DNA of 64,000 nt. Origin: Zygaena filipendulae. Taxonomy: Eukaryota; Arthropoda; Insecta; Lepidoptera; Zygaenidae. The notes beneath the pieces are model-generated. The model saw nothing but the letters and a program-made list of their open reading frames with translations, was not told where the DNA came from and did no database searches. Positions 22,739 to 34,939 of this stretch are shown here, one piece after another; the stretch's first letter is position 1, and each line of letters opens with the position of its first letter. A program made the translations under genes and the position numbers. The stretch is from the NCBI GenBank assembly GCA_907165275.2, contig OU015655.1, positions 5,902,501 to 5,966,500 of the forward strand. Direction: 5' to 3'.

Positions 22739-25700
22739 ACATCTGAGCTTGAGTCGTTGCTGTGCAAGCAGGAGGAGGCATCACTCGCTCCCTCCCACAT
22801 GGACCTGTTCGATGGCGGCACCTCCTCACGTGACGATGCATTCCTCCGCCCTGCGCTGTGGGAGGATATCGCTTCCTCGATCAGGAACATTGACCCTGAG
22901 AACGCGAACATGCTGGCTCCGCTTGGAGCCACACACGTTAAGTTGGAGGCGGATGACGCTTTGTTGGAGGAATGCGTCACGCCGCTCCTCAGTCCGTTGG
23001 AGATTAAACCGGAGAGACTCTGCGCCCCGCCCACCTACGCGCACCCTCAACCGCCCCAGCACCCACCGCAGCCGCAACCGCAGCCGGCGACATCCTTCGC
23101 CAAATACCCGCCGTCGCGGTTGGTGTATATGTCCCCGTTGACACCGCCCGGCTCCGACCAGGGCAGCCCAGGAAACACTATGCAGGTAAACAAAAATAAA
23201 AGCGGCATTACTCTCGTAAGTATATTTAAATTATGTATTTCTAATATAATATTGCCTGCTTGCGATTGTCTGCGACTTAAAATGGATGGTACCATCTTGT
23301 GCTCAGCGATTTTTTTCTTTTAATTTCATATTTACGTCAGGGAACGGGTTTTTATTTTACACGATAACAATGATTGTCGTTAACCGAGCGGTAGAGAAAC
23401 GTGTGATAAGTACCTTAACCTATATACTTATATTTATTTATTATTTTTTTTTTGCTATATTTTCTGAATTTTTCCCTTGATATTTCCATTATGTTGAATT
23501 CGAATAGCAGAAATACTCAATATTTATACATACGCATAATTTTATTTCGTGGCAAGAGAGAAACCATGTGCTTGTTTGCAGACTGGACCCCGACGCACGC
23601 CACCGCCGCCATATCACCCACCACCATTACTGCGAGCGCCACACATACCACCGCACCAGACACATCCTCATCATCATCCACAGGTACTCAACTCAACTCA
23701 ACAATGTTAGTACGATTATAAAATTAGTATGCACTGAGGTATGCACCTACTAGTCCAACCCCCACGGTTTAATTTTGGAGATTCCGTAGGAATTCCGGGA
23801 TAAAAAGTAGGTAATCTAGGTCACTATCAGGAACACTGAAGCTTTCTTCCTATAAGTGAAATATTTTTTTATTGCTTTAGTAGTTTTTGAGTAGTATATG
23901 ATGAAAGCGAAAGAACAACTTGAACTATGTAGCTGAAATTGGCAGATAAATTTATTGGTAGACCTCAGCTACGGATTTCATGGAGTTCCCTCTGGAACTA
24001 CGAAAGTAACGTAGGTGAAACTGCAAGGAATAGCTAGTTATAAAATACATTATTAATAATACAATGATAAAAAGGTGTCCGTCCGATTTTAGTTTTTACG
24101 TGATAGTAGGTACAGAAAAAGGTACAGAACGGAGTTGCGAAACAAAGGCTGTCAACGTAACCTAAATGGCAGAGTTTTATCGATCCAGTTGGTTTATTTA
24201 ATACGACTATTGCTCAATGCTCATTGCTCATGGCTTTGCTGGTGGGAATTTCAAGAACACTCTTATCTTCTGCTCTAAAAGTACCTACCTATCCTTTATG
24301 TTAAACCAAAACATGTCTAAATTCCACCCGAATCCATTCAGCTCTTTGTTTGTGATAAACACCAAACATACAAACATATTTACTAGTAGCTGTGCCTTGC
24401 GGTTTCACCCGCGTGAAACATTTTTATATAACAACTTTTTTCTCGATATCCGATTTAAATGAAACAAAGCCTATATGTAGCTCCAAGCTAAGCTTAATCT
24501 ACCTGTGAAAACCGCATGTCAATCCGTTCAGCAGATTCGGAGATTATCGCGAACAGACAGACAGATAGACAGGGAAAAAAATTCAAAACTTTTTTTGTGG
24601 TTTGTTACTCTTTTTTTTCGCCCCCTGTCAATTGTTGTTAAAAATATTCAATGTACAGAATCACGCATTCTAGTCTTATCATATTATATTATAGATATAT
24701 TATTATTATATTATATTATATAGCCGTCCCGCGCGGTTTCCATACAAACTTTGCAACCCTTTTTCATCCCCTTAGGGGTTGAATTTTCAAAAGTCCTTTC
24801 TTATCGGATGCCTACGTCATACAAAAAACACGCCCTCCAAGTTACAGGTCTCTACAATCAGCGGTATGGGCTGTGTGTTGATCCATCAGTCATTCAGGAT
24901 AAAGCATTTTATATACATATATATATAGATATTAGTAGTTATGATATTTGTAAGTTTGAATTAAGATTTAATTCAATTAATTAAGATTTGAATTAAGTTT
25001 CCAACAGGATGCCTGGACGGTATTCAGGCTTATTACTGTTATTTTTCGTTATGAGGTAATCATTCCCTTTGACACTGAGTTTTTTTTTTATTTGTTTAAT
25101 TAAATGAAGGCGTTTTTACTTTTATTTCCACACTCAGCAGCAAATGCCGCAGCCGCCTCAACTGCAGCCGCAGCCACCGCAGGCGCAGCACCCGCACCCA
25201 CACCACGCGCCCGTGCCACACTCGCGGCTCGCGCCCCCACCCCCCGTCAAGTATAACAGGAGAAACAATCCAGAGTTAGAGAAAAGGAGAGTGCACCATT
25301 GCGACTTCATCGGTAATTTTATATGTTTATACGTAGGTATAAATACACCAGCACGTCCCGCCGTGTGCTTTTCTGTAGGTATAGTTAACAGCAACAATAT
25401 CACAACTAAATACTTTGGTCAGTCTTTGAACATTATTACTATATCAATAAGATGCAAACGGACATACCTACTTATTATTTGTTTGTTTGTCAATTCGACT
25501 TCATAGACTTAAGTACCTAATAAAATAATGTAGAATAACTAGGTATAATTATGAAACTTAATACTCTAATTAGACAGACCTAAAAGTCAAAATGTTAGTC
25601 AAATTAAAATATGTACTTATATACAGTAATAAAAAAATATTTTCAGGTTGTACAAAGGTGTATACGAAAAGCTCACATCTAAAAGCTCACCAGCGGATAC

Positions 25701-26499
25701 ACACAGGTAACACTTAACTATTCTTATATTATGAATTAAATTGTGATAAAATAAGATTATCTGTTGCTCTTACTGTCACTGCGAATTTATTGTGTCATGT
25801 GGCAATTGCGAAAATAAATACATATCTATTATATAAACGCAACATTCGTCTGATGCATTTTACAAGCAATATAATATTTATTATATTTCAATTATCAGAC
25901 CATACACTACCATACATAATATGTATCTATATTAATATCTATGGTTTTTGTTACAATCGCAGGCCTCAGATATACCAATAGATATAAAAATGGTATACCA
26001 ATTGCATGTTGAAAATATAGATGAAATCGGAGCTTTCATGTACCTATGCTTTTAATGATATATATATATATATATCAAAAACACGACGTTCTGATATATA
26101 AATATTATAAATTTATAACATCTTTACAAAATGGCGCACGTACCTACTTACAAAATGCCACGTGTTAGTGCCAGTTTAGCATTGCTTTGTTAATAAATCA
26201 TTTGTTGCCCACGGAAAGCACAGAAAGCGCTACATAACAGTTGAACGTAACTGACTGACGAAAATATTTTTATTTTTTGTAAGCAACATAACATAATCAC
26301 GTTTCCAGGTGAGAAGCCATACACTTGCCAATGGCCAGAGTGTGAGTGGCGGTTCGCGCGCTCCGACGAGCTGACTCGCCACTACCGCAAACACACAGGA
26401 GCAAAGCCCTTCAAATGCGCGGTGTGCGAACGCTCGTTTGCGAGGTCCGACCACCTAGCGCTGCACATGAAGCGGCATCTGCCGAAGACGTCCAAATGA
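22739..26499 (+). CDS. dar1: Kruppel-like factor, dar1/KLF5-like (5' end missing)
   Basis: Five coding exons with GT-AG borders and consistent phase: 22739-23185, 23582-23683, 25138-25312, 25647-25706, 26309-26499 (TGA 26497-26499), 324 codons plus stop. The N-terminal part has an acidic, leucine-rich segment ([20 protein letters not shown]) and [13 protein letters not shown]. The middle is rich in Pro, His and Gln. Three C2H2 fingers follow [20 protein letters not shown]. The first two have C-x4-C-x12-H-x3-H spacing and the third C-x2-C. The [14 protein letters not shown] and RSDHLAL contact helices are diagnostic of KLF/Sp proteins binding CACCC/GC boxes in the nucleus. The linker and finger sequence match insect Dar1 best, known for restricting dendrite growth in Drosophila neurons, rather than Luna or Sp. 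The exon with the start codon was not found and lies upstream of 22739, beyond an acceptor in phase 0. The second acceptor CAG at 25138 could shift by one codon. Confidence 0.9.
23755..24035. repeat. Two opposed SINE-like fragments in a KLF intron
   Basis: A plus-strand fragment (CCCCACGGTTTAATTTTGGAG, GGAATTCCGGGATAAAAAGTA) is followed by a minus-strand fragment ending GTAGGTGAAACTGCAAGGAA TAGCTAGT. Together they form a loose inverted pair. Confidence 0.6.
24386..24700 (+). repeat. CCCGCGG repeat, CAGA-containing long subtype
   Basis: TAGCTGTGCCTTGCGGTTTC, AAATGAAACAAAGCCTATAT, GTAGCTCCA, CAGACAGACAGATAGACAGG and TATTCAATGTACAGAATC. Matching copies are at 51360-51762 (inverted) and 55648-55970. 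Confidence 0.75.
24719..24932 (+). repeat. CCCGCGG repeat, long-tail subtype, second copy
   Basis: TAGCCGTCCCGCGCGGTTTC, CATCCCCTTAGGGGTTGAAT, TCTACAATCAGCGGTATGGG and GATCCATCAGTCATTCAGGA. It aligns with 4122-4336. Confidence 0.75.
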
Positions 26500-26996
26500 C
26501 ACGCGAGAAGGGGCGGCGACCAGCCGTCCGCGCCTTTATCCACACAGGTCAGAGATCTCCTCTTCCTAATAATCATAAGATCTATGTACCTACCTCGTAA
26601 AATCTCTATGTCCCCCAACACTGGACATCACAGGTATCGGTAACCGTGCTTTCGGATAAGCTAGGCCAGCTAAGACAATCCGCACTGTTTCCGAATCTAG
26701 ATTTTAGACATACGTAGGTATACAGATGCTTCCAACAGGTTTGCGTTAATCCTCCTTTTTTCCTATGGCAAAATAAAGTTTACCTACTGTTGAATATTAA
26801 ATGTGTTTTACGCTTTCTTCCTTCTTGGCTCCGAGAAGCAGATAGACAAGACGCAATACAATTTAGACACCTAATTCAATTTTACTAAAATATGCTTTAG
26901 TATGTTTATTATTTATAGGAGGAGTGCAACGAGAGCATCTTCCTGGAGTGTGATTTGGACACGAATCTGATGGACTCGTTCTACGGCGTGCTGTGA
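26500..26996 (+). other. Possible stop-codon readthrough extension of the KLF gene
   Basis: After the TGA (followed by C) the frame stays open for 16 codons (HARRGGDQPSAPLSTQ) to a donor, CAG|GTCAGA, at 26547/26548. An acceptor TTATTTATAG (26909-26918) then joins, in the same phase 0, to 26919-26993, which encodes EECNESIFLECDLDTN and LMDSFYGVL before TGA at 26994-26996. The tail is acidic and hydrophobic and GC-richer than the flanks. A GC-rich hairpin (CGGC-GACCA-GCCG) sits about 18 bases after the first stop. It may instead be an ordinary 3' UTR intron; 41 open codons arise by chance in roughly one in seven trials. Confidence 0.4.
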
Positions 26997-26999
26997 CCA

Positions 27000-28335
27000 A
27001 ATGCACGCGTCCAAAATTGAAAGACATGGGATATTAATTCCACGGAGTTCTTTAAAACTAGTGGCTCAACAGATCAGTCAAGATCAGTGTTTGAAGATGA
27101 AATTTAAAACTCCTTATTAAGTGAATGTTTGCGTGAGTACCAACATATCACAAAATTACCAGTTAACCATATTATTATTATACATATATTACGTAAAAAA
27201 TATTATTTTTGCTATTTGTTGAGAAAGTACATTAGGTAACAACACTCTGAAGCATTACCAAGGAGATCGCTTTACGAATACATACTTTACAAAGAACTTT
27301 GTACCTACTGGTCAATATTTGTCGACCAACGAGTAATTTTTTTACAAAGAACCTGTTTGTAAATTACAGCAGTTTATATTTTATTAAAACCACTTAGTAA
27401 TCACATAATAATCCGACACTTTAATTATTTATTATTGTATTTCAATAATAACTTATAAAAAAATAAGAAAGGAAGAAAGACGTTCAGTTTTTCATCCCTA
27501 CTCGTTTAAGTATTATAAATATATACATATATATCAACTGTAAAAACCCTTCTTGACCTAAATTAATTTAATAACTCATCCCACAATTTTTTGGGATAAA
27601 ATTAAGAGATTTGCTCACTGCAAAGCTAATGGTGTTGTTTAATGTCTTGTACTTAATATAAAGTGGTAAGTATTTATTAGATATGGTGATTAGCTAGTAC
27701 TATATTATAGAACATTGAAAATCCGAGATATTATATTTATCTTCATGATTGTAGATAAGATGAAATAGATATTGTATAGGTAGAGAATATTTGTTAGTTT
27801 TAATTTATGATTAAAGCATGTTCGTTTGGGACGGCCTGATTCAGAATAATTATCAAAAAATCTTTGGGTACCTACGGAGTTTTGTATTCATTTCATTAAG
27901 AGCTAAACACGACAAACAAAAACATATAGAACCTAACGAAATTAGGTCGTTCAATTCGAATATGTTGATTCTACACTTTCTAGTCTCAACTTTAATACAG
28001 ACATTTTTCATTGTCAATAATATCATTAAATAAGTGACGCTTGTGCCTTAATTATTATTAGCAACCATAATATTCTACGTACAGTATAAGTAATTGAATT
28101 TTTATTATCTATCAATAATTGGGACTGTTTTTAGTAAAATCACAGTTCTATTGGGCGTAATAGCATGGTGCAGACAACAAATATAAAATTTAAACACCAA
28201 CATTTGGCGTTGATGTCTTTTTCATTAGGAATTTTTATACCTAAATAAGAAGAAGGTTTTACATCAGTTTCTTCGTCATTTTAAATATGCTGTTTACGAT
28301 GATTACCTATTTGAATTTGTAATCAATAAAGTACA
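27000..28335 (+). other. Probable 3' UTR of the KLF gene
   Basis: AT-rich sequence with no new exon downstream of the last KLF exon. A canonical AATAAA at 28325-28330 is followed by a T-rich stretch, a reasonable polyadenylation site. The exact end cannot be fixed without transcripts. Confidence 0.4.
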
Positions 28336-29761
28336 TTGTATTTTAAATTCTTATTAAATATTAAGAATAGTGTTTACAAATTTTCAACAAGAATTTGAAT
28401 GAGCCTTATTGCCTCCGTCCAGTGAAATAATAGCCGTTCATTTTTAACGCCTTCAATGAACCGAACGATACATCTTGTATATATATTTATTATAAGTAAT
28501 TATTATATCATATCTAGCGATATGTATAAAGACGTAATTTATTTGTGAAATACTATGATATTTATGTACTTTATTCTCATAAGGTAGGTACCTATGTTTG
28601 TCAAATATTTTTAATACGTGAAATGAATTGCCATTGTAATTATAGTCACTAGTATTTTTGCTATTGTAAGTTATGCTTACGTTATCAATTTTATTAACTA
28701 TTATTCTTAATCTCATATTCAATAGTAAGTAAAATAAAACCCCTTTTTGGCCATTCTTAATGCATAATTAACATAATTTTATAATACCTATTGTATCAAA
28801 ATTTGTATTTCTTGTGTCGTATGCAGTTACAAAAGGAAGATTTCTCATTATTTTTTACGTTTGGTAGGTATACCTAAAATTAGTAAGAAGCACCATTTCG
28901 CTTACTTTTTTACCTACTTCCGCAATAGAATAAAACATTAAAAACAAAAAGAATAATAAATGGAATTTACCCATATGATAATAAAAAAACTATTGTTTAA
29001 ATTTTTAAGAGTTCACTAATATAAAAATTTGTCAAATTACATTATTTTCTTGCCACTGTCTCTTGCATTTAGTGTTTTCCTTAATGATTTGTTTATTGTT
29101 TCTTAAGTAGATGTAAAGCATTGTGGAATTTTTATCCAGGCACAATATTGCGAAATGATATATTGTTACGTAAAAATGTAGATGACGATTGATATTAGCT
29201 CGATATTTGTTATTATTAGGTGTCATAGGTAAACAGTGTCATAAATTAGTTTTGTCTAGTCCGGAAAATATTGCCCAATACCATACCGAAATATTGAAAA
29301 CTCTTTGTTAATACGTATAATTCTACATTCACGTACCTTTAATATACCGGTAATCATCATATTAATCTAATTAGTAGAAGTAGACAAGTAAGTAAAAGAG
29401 GCCTTAGTTTAAATATTGAATAAATACTAAATCTCAGTGAAAATTTAAGGAAAACTCTATATATAGGTACATATAAAACTGCTACAGATATAAATCAAGA
29501 TCAAACCCTATAAGGGATTGAAACTCTAAATATCGCTATGTAAATTAAATTATATTAAAAAAAAATATTTGTAGAAAATGCTATATGTAGGTGCTATAGG
29601 TACAGACGAAAAAGCAGAAAAACAAAATAGATACACAAAGAATAAAAATCCTGCATTGCAAGTGATTACGAAACTGTTGCCATGGCGACCAAAACATTTT
29701 CATAATTTATGTTGGACTTTCTAACGGTTGCTTCTCAATCTAATTACCATCGGCACCTACT
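28336..29761. other. Intergenic DNA, no gene seen
   Basis: Very AT-rich. Only short open frames without family features are present. Confidence 0.5.
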
Positions 29762-29825
29762 TAACCGCCGCACTCAGAGTCGACTTTAATGATTACTTAG
29801 TTAAGTATAGATTAAAAAAAAAACT

Positions 29826-29942
29826 GCCGCAATCAGAGACGTTCAGTAAATTAATGTTAATTGGTATTTAATGAGATGTATTTTAATTAGTTAAATGCCT
29901 ATTAACATTAATTCATTAAACTTGTCTGATTGCTGCAGTTTT
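29826..29942. repeat. Foldback element inside the GCCGCACTCA MITE
   Basis: The imperfect inverted arms AAACTGCCGCAATCAGA...TTAATGTTAAT and ATTAACATTAAT...TCTGATTGCTGCAGTTT are about 45 bp each. The ends resemble those of the surrounding MITE, so it may be a related copy inserted into itself. Confidence 0.6.
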
Positions 29943-30490
29943 GCTAGCTGTCCCCCGCGATTTCATCCGCGGTAATTTCGGAGTTCCCGCGGGAATTCCG
30001 GGAAAAAAGTAGTTACTCTACGGCCTTCTTTGTACCCCTGCACTGACAGTAGTTTACGGTGATTAGCTGTTCCCCGCATTAATTCCGGAGTTCCCGCGGG
30101 AATTTCAGGATAAAAACTATCCTATCTTTTAAGTTGGGCCAAATACAACATAGTGACTAAATTTAATCACAATCGATTCAGTGGTTTCATCAGTCCATCG
30201 CGGACAAACAACGTGACACGTGATTTATATATATTAAGACTAGCTGCCCCCCGCAATTTCATCCGCGGTAATTTCGGAGTTCCCGCGGTAATACCGGGAA
30301 AAGTGCTGTAGTTTACGGTGATAAGCAGTTCCCCGCATTCCCCGAGGGAATTCCGGGATAAAAACTATCCTATCTTTTAAGTTGGACCATATTATAAATG
30401 GTTACAAAATTTTATCAAAATCCGTTCAGTAGTTTCGGAGTCCATCGCGGACAAACAACGTGACACGTGATTTATATATACATATATTAG
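29943..30490 (+). repeat. Tandem pair of composite SINE-like repeats
   Basis: Two direct units start at 29944 and 30240. Each has CTAGCTG(t/c)CCCCCGC(g/a)ATTTCATCCGCGG, a second CCCCGCATT head, AACTATCCTATCTTTTAAGT and CGGACAAACAACGTGACACGTGATTT. Their shared internal rearrangement points to a tandem duplication of an already composite repeat. Confidence 0.7.
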
Positions 30491-30590
30491 ATAGATAAGT
30501 AATCATTAAAGACGACTAGTGAGTGCGGCGGTTAGACACGTAAAGCTCTTCAGCGTATTAGAACTAATAACAAGGAACCATCAACGGCAT

Positions 30591-30784
30591 CAGCCCCTTA
30601 GGCAAGTTGACATTTTGCACTCATTAACACAGAGAAATAAGGGACGCATCTTCGCATGTTAGGTGGTCACGTAAAGTCGTCCAATCTAAAGTCCAGTTTT
30701 GCGCGATCACGTGACATAAAGGTTCCGTTCCTTAGTTTTCTACGGGATAGTGATTATATAATGTAAATTTGCCTAAGGACGCTG
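30591..30784. mobile_element. MITE, ends CAGCCCCTTAGGCAA
   Basis: Inverted termini CAGCCCCTTAGGCAAGTTGACATT and the complement of AATGTAAATTTGCCTAAGGACGCTG. The interior has TTCCTTAGTTTTCTA and a TCACGTGA box. Related copies are at 37908-38066, 42478-42644 and 42645-42800. Confidence 0.6.
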
Positions 30785-31633
30785 ATAATTGTTAATTTTT
30801 AGGTGGCAGATATATCTTTAACTCTCTTTTAGACCCTAAGTTAATCGGTTTAAGACAGGATTAGAGAAGTTCACCAAAAATCGTAAACACGTTTTTATTG
30901 TATCTAAGTCGGTGTGTGTAAATAAACACCATCTTATTACCTATAGTGTTTTACATAATTATGTAAATCACTTTATTTTGATTTATAAATCAATTAATAG
31001 ATATTTTTTAATCTATGTTTTGTTGCGCACAATAATAAGATTATCCGTATAATATAATTTCAAATAAATAAAACTGAGTGTCATATTGCCATAATCGTGT
31101 ATGCTAAATGCCATATTTTAAGAAAAATAATAATTTTAGTTTTAATAATAAATGATGAAGATATTCGTCATAAGCTCGTAGTCTTTCTGTATAAAACAAT
31201 ACCTCAATCTTTTCTGCTTTTATCCCGTAATATAGTAGGTATGTTGTCATTCGTATTATAAAATTTGTATTTTTATTATTATTTTCACGTTTAATTCTAA
31301 ATATTTGGTTAAGTACCTAGTTAAAAATGTTGACTAAGTCACAGATAATTTATTACCAATGACATGTTTTTAAATTACTTTTTGTTTACATAGTTGAAGT
31401 TGATATATATATTTTGATAAGATAGATTTAAGTAATGAATTTATGTTTTTGTAATTATTATTATTATTTTGAGTTTAATAATGCCAGAAGTGTGATTTAC
31501 TAACATACCTGTATTTAAGTATCACAATGTAATTAATAATCTATTTACCTATAATAAATTAAACCAGGTTGTTTTCCTCGCTCTCTTGACTATCGAATTA
31601 GTCGTAGGTAACTACAATTAACATCAAGTTATC
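30785..31633. other. Intergenic DNA, no gene seen
   Basis: AT-rich sequence without supported features. Confidence 0.5.
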
Positions 31634-31641
31634 AATATTAC

Positions 31642-33321
31642 CTCAGACGAAATAAAAACTCAAGACGGAGCGCTGTCAACAACAAAGTGAAGCCGGTTTC
31701 GTAAACATGTGGGCATTTAGTGAGTGTTGCCAAGCAGTGAAAACTTATTACCCAAAATGGTTAAGTTCTAGAAAGATGAATGGATAAGTAAATACATAGA
31801 TAAGTTAGTATTTTTTTAAGTTGTATACCTCGGTTGTATATTCGAGAACCTTAAAAATATAGGTATCGAAGTTATGATAAAACATGGAAAATAAAAATTT
31901 ACGCCTATTTACATTTACATTAATTTTATGAATATTAAAATTTTTTACAAAATAATTACAACCGACTTCCATAAAACACAAAGCTAAAAATAACAAAATA
32001 CTGATTTAATCCAACAGACAATAATTTTAACTTTTCGATTTGAATTCGCTGCCAAGCCCGCTTACGTCTGCCCACTTGGGTTGTTCAGTTCACGACGAGC
32101 TCATGGCGGGAGTGGACTTAGCTCATCTATCTACTTACTCCGTACTTGGCTTGTCACCGACTTCATATCGAAAAGTGGTAGCACAAACCAATAATAGTAG
32201 GTATTACGTGTATTATTGTCTGTTGGATTAAATCGGTATTTTGATATTTTAAGTTTTTTAGTTTTGTGTTTTTTGGAAGTCGGTTTTAATTTTTTTGGTA
32301 AAAATTTGTTAATTTCTTGCTTTTAAGTGAGACGGTTTGTAATGTATCTAAGTTACAATAGCCTGAAGTTAACTACTCATCATCTTTTACAAAATATTGC
32401 TCTTCTCGATGCAGGGACGTTAATTTTTGAGGAGTTCTCCTGGTACATCACACTCAGTTCCACTTTGCCATATACGTTGTGAGTTGTGACGAACATAAAT
32501 TGTTTAGGAACCATTTAAAGTTAACGAATCGGAACTCATGAAATACCTATTATTGAGCAGTTCCGATGTCATCTGTGGTCTTCATCATCAGTTCCACTTC
32601 TTCAAATTTTACTTTCCGAAAGCAAATGAACGATTTACTATAAAAAATACTCAAATCGGTATAGGTGTGCTTATTATTTTTGAAGAGTTCCCTCGATTTC
32701 TCCAAGATTACATCATCAGATCCCGGTTTGGTGGCAATGGGACCTAATTGAGAGTAAACCCTTTTAAACAAAAAAAGAATTTTCGAAATTGGTCCAAGCG
32801 TCTTCGAGTAATCGGTGAACCTACATAAAAAAAAAAAAAACATACATACAATCGAATGCATAACCTCCTGCTTTTTGGAAGTCGGTTAAAAAGTTAAAAT
32901 CGAAATAGGTAAATGAACGTGTTACATTACGTTCCAGGTCACATTAACTTACCCAAAAAACGGGGACTATTGTGACGCTCACTAGTAGCAACACTTATGA
33001 AAGTTGTGGAGGTTTTGTGTTCCAAGTTGTCATAAATTAATAAAATTGATATTTTATTAAAAATGTGGTTCTATCCTGCTTTTTAATTTTCGAAGATTGG
33101 TTTTTACACCCTCTCACTACAAAATTCGGCATTTTTTCTTAAAAAAATAGAAATTATTACAGCGTGACACTCCGCGCGTCGGAATAGCTTGACTGACAAG
33201 GTAAGGCGTAGTTTCGTTATATGTGTGTGCGTGTAACTGTGCATGTACACGCCGAGGCGTAGTTTTACGGCTTCACTTCTTTGTTCACAGCGCTCCGTCT
33301 TGAGTTTTTATTTCGTCTGAG
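31642..33321. mobile_element. Nonautonomous DNA transposon, 8-bp TSD (hAT-like), copy 2
   Basis: The same ends as copy 1 at 17093-17821 (CTCAGACGAAATAAAAACTC and complement), flanked by a perfect AATATTAC duplication at 31634-31641 and 33322-33329. It is 1680 bp because about 0.95 kb of other repeats, bounded by ACCGACTTCC / GGAAGTCGGT, is inserted near 31967-32893. The outer parts align closely with copy 1 (GTGAAGCCGGTTTCGTAAAC, GTGCATGTACACGCCGAGGC). Confidence 0.85.
31967..32893. repeat. ACCGACTTCC repeats inserted in the hAT-like copy
   Basis: The insert opens ACCGACTTCCATAAAACACA and contains its near complement TTGTGTTTTTTGGAAGTCGGTTTT at about 32265-32288, forming a foldback of about 320 bp. 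It closes with CCTCCTGCTTTTTGGAAGTCGGTT (32864-32893). Fragments with the same closing motif are at 36350-36402 and 46704-46755. The 103-codon frame here has no recognised family. Confidence 0.55.
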
Positions 33322-33329
33322 AATATTAC

Positions 33330-34939
33330 ATGAATTTTTGGCAAATAATATTAATAAATATCGATGAGCTATGCCGGAAATTACTCTTTAAGTGGTCAAA
33401 ATCCCGAAGATAAATCATTTGCCTCTCTAAAAAATAACGTTAGTTGAAAGTAACAGATACAACCTGAAAAATATATTTATATGATTCAACTACCAAGATT
33501 TTTTAAACACTACCCACTTACTTTTGGCATCGTTTTTTTTTTTCAGAAATATCAAATAGGTTATTATTGCAAGTTACAACTTTGGAAATATTAGGTACCT
33601 ACTGTTCATATCAACCAGGGGCTCCACCACATAAGACACATAAGATTACATAGAAAAATTGTCTATCGCATTTTTGACTGTTTCTAAGTTGATAAATGTT
33701 GGATCGTTAAAGAGATGATGAAATCATGAAAAATTTAGTTGTTAGTTGCTAATTTACCATAATATGGGACTAGTCGTTTGTTGGAAATCTGCTGTCTCAT
33801 ACAATCCAGTAGGTACTTTGCACAACAAATTAATCCCCCTCAAAGTAATCATCGTGTTTCCAAACAAGTTATTACCATCTTTACTGGTTAACAAGTACCA
33901 TCTATACTGGTTATAATACTGGTTACCAAGTTGAAGTAACACATGTAGTACGATATTATGTATTTTTCATAATGATAAGTTTGTGCGCCGGGCAAACCTC
34001 AAGGTTTTTCAAGATTTTTTAATTGACTGACTGACTGCATCCATTTTTTTTAATTTCTAAAATTTACAAGTTGCGGTTTGCGAAGTCAGCTACTCTGTAG
34101 ACGAGGCTATCAATTCCAGACACCCGGACTCAGCTGATGCTTCATCAGCAAACAGCTGATGAAAAATTTCGAGAAAAAGTGTTATTGTTCAATCTTGGAA
34201 AGGTATTTCGTTACATGAATAAAAAATAAATAGGTAATTTATTGTCATGAACACTTTACCCTATCAGCTTGGTACGCTAACCTTGTATTGTATGTAATTT
34301 AATAAATTTATAATTTAATATAAATATATTAAAATAACTTGCTTCGTGCTGGAGCTAACTAAAATTCTAAAAGAATACTTGTTCTTCGAGACTATTGTAC
34401 CATGAATAAAATGTCACCTGAGATTTTTTTAAACTTTAGTTAGGTGTCGTTGCGTAAGTATTCTTATAATTATTTATATACATAAATGTTTGGAAAATAT
34501 TTTACTGTAATTTTCACTTTTCAAAACCAATCCAATTAAATGAGTCACATATTTTCTTGTCGTTTTTTTAATTGTCCTCAAATGCAGGTGATTACTTTTG
34601 GTCGAGGATCTACCTTGATGCGTACAGCATGTACAAAGTAGGTACCTACGAAAATATGATAAATATATCATAGACGTTTATTTTGTTGGTCCATGTGATT
34701 ACACGTATGATGTTCATAAACTATGTTATCTGTGTTTGTTTTTCGAACTTACTGTTTTAGACCTGTATTAATAATCGGTTTTCAAGAACAAACGTTAATA
34801 AATTCGACTTGCTTGATTTTAGCCACGAACAAAACATCCTACCTCAAAACAAAATTGCTCAGTAGTAAATATCAATAGGCTACCTTCTCTATTTGTAACT
34901 GTTAATTATATTTAAGTGTACACATGTAATATATTATAT
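33330..34939. other. Intergenic DNA, no gene seen
   Basis: AT-rich sequence. Short palindromic patches such as CAGCTGATG...CATCAGCTG-like words near 34130-34160 were noted, but no gene. Confidence 0.45.

Larger units (their letters stand above)
29762..30534. mobile_element. Nested MITE: GCCGCACTCA element filled with other repeats
   Basis: The outer inverted termini TAACCGCCGCACTCA...TTTAATGATTACTT (29762-29799) and their complement (30497-30534) enclose an inner foldback and two SINE-like copies. A compact 81-bp relative with the same ends lies at 35823-35903, showing the element without insertions. Confidence 0.65.

Noticed and set aside
22749..23295. Other long frames over the KLF exon on both strands
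   Set aside because: They are shadows of the GC-rich exon; only one frame continues into the zinc-finger exons in phase.
22706..23323. 205-codon open frame starting with ATG at 22706 as a stand-alone gene
   Set aside because: The ATG lies in the intron before an AG acceptor at 22737-22738, and the frame reads through a clear donor at 23186. Only 22739-23185 is coding, as a KLF exon.
26497..26499. TGA as a selenocysteine codon in the KLF gene
   Set aside because: KLF proteins are not selenoproteins, Lepidoptera have lost selenoprotein machinery, and no SECIS-like structure was seen.
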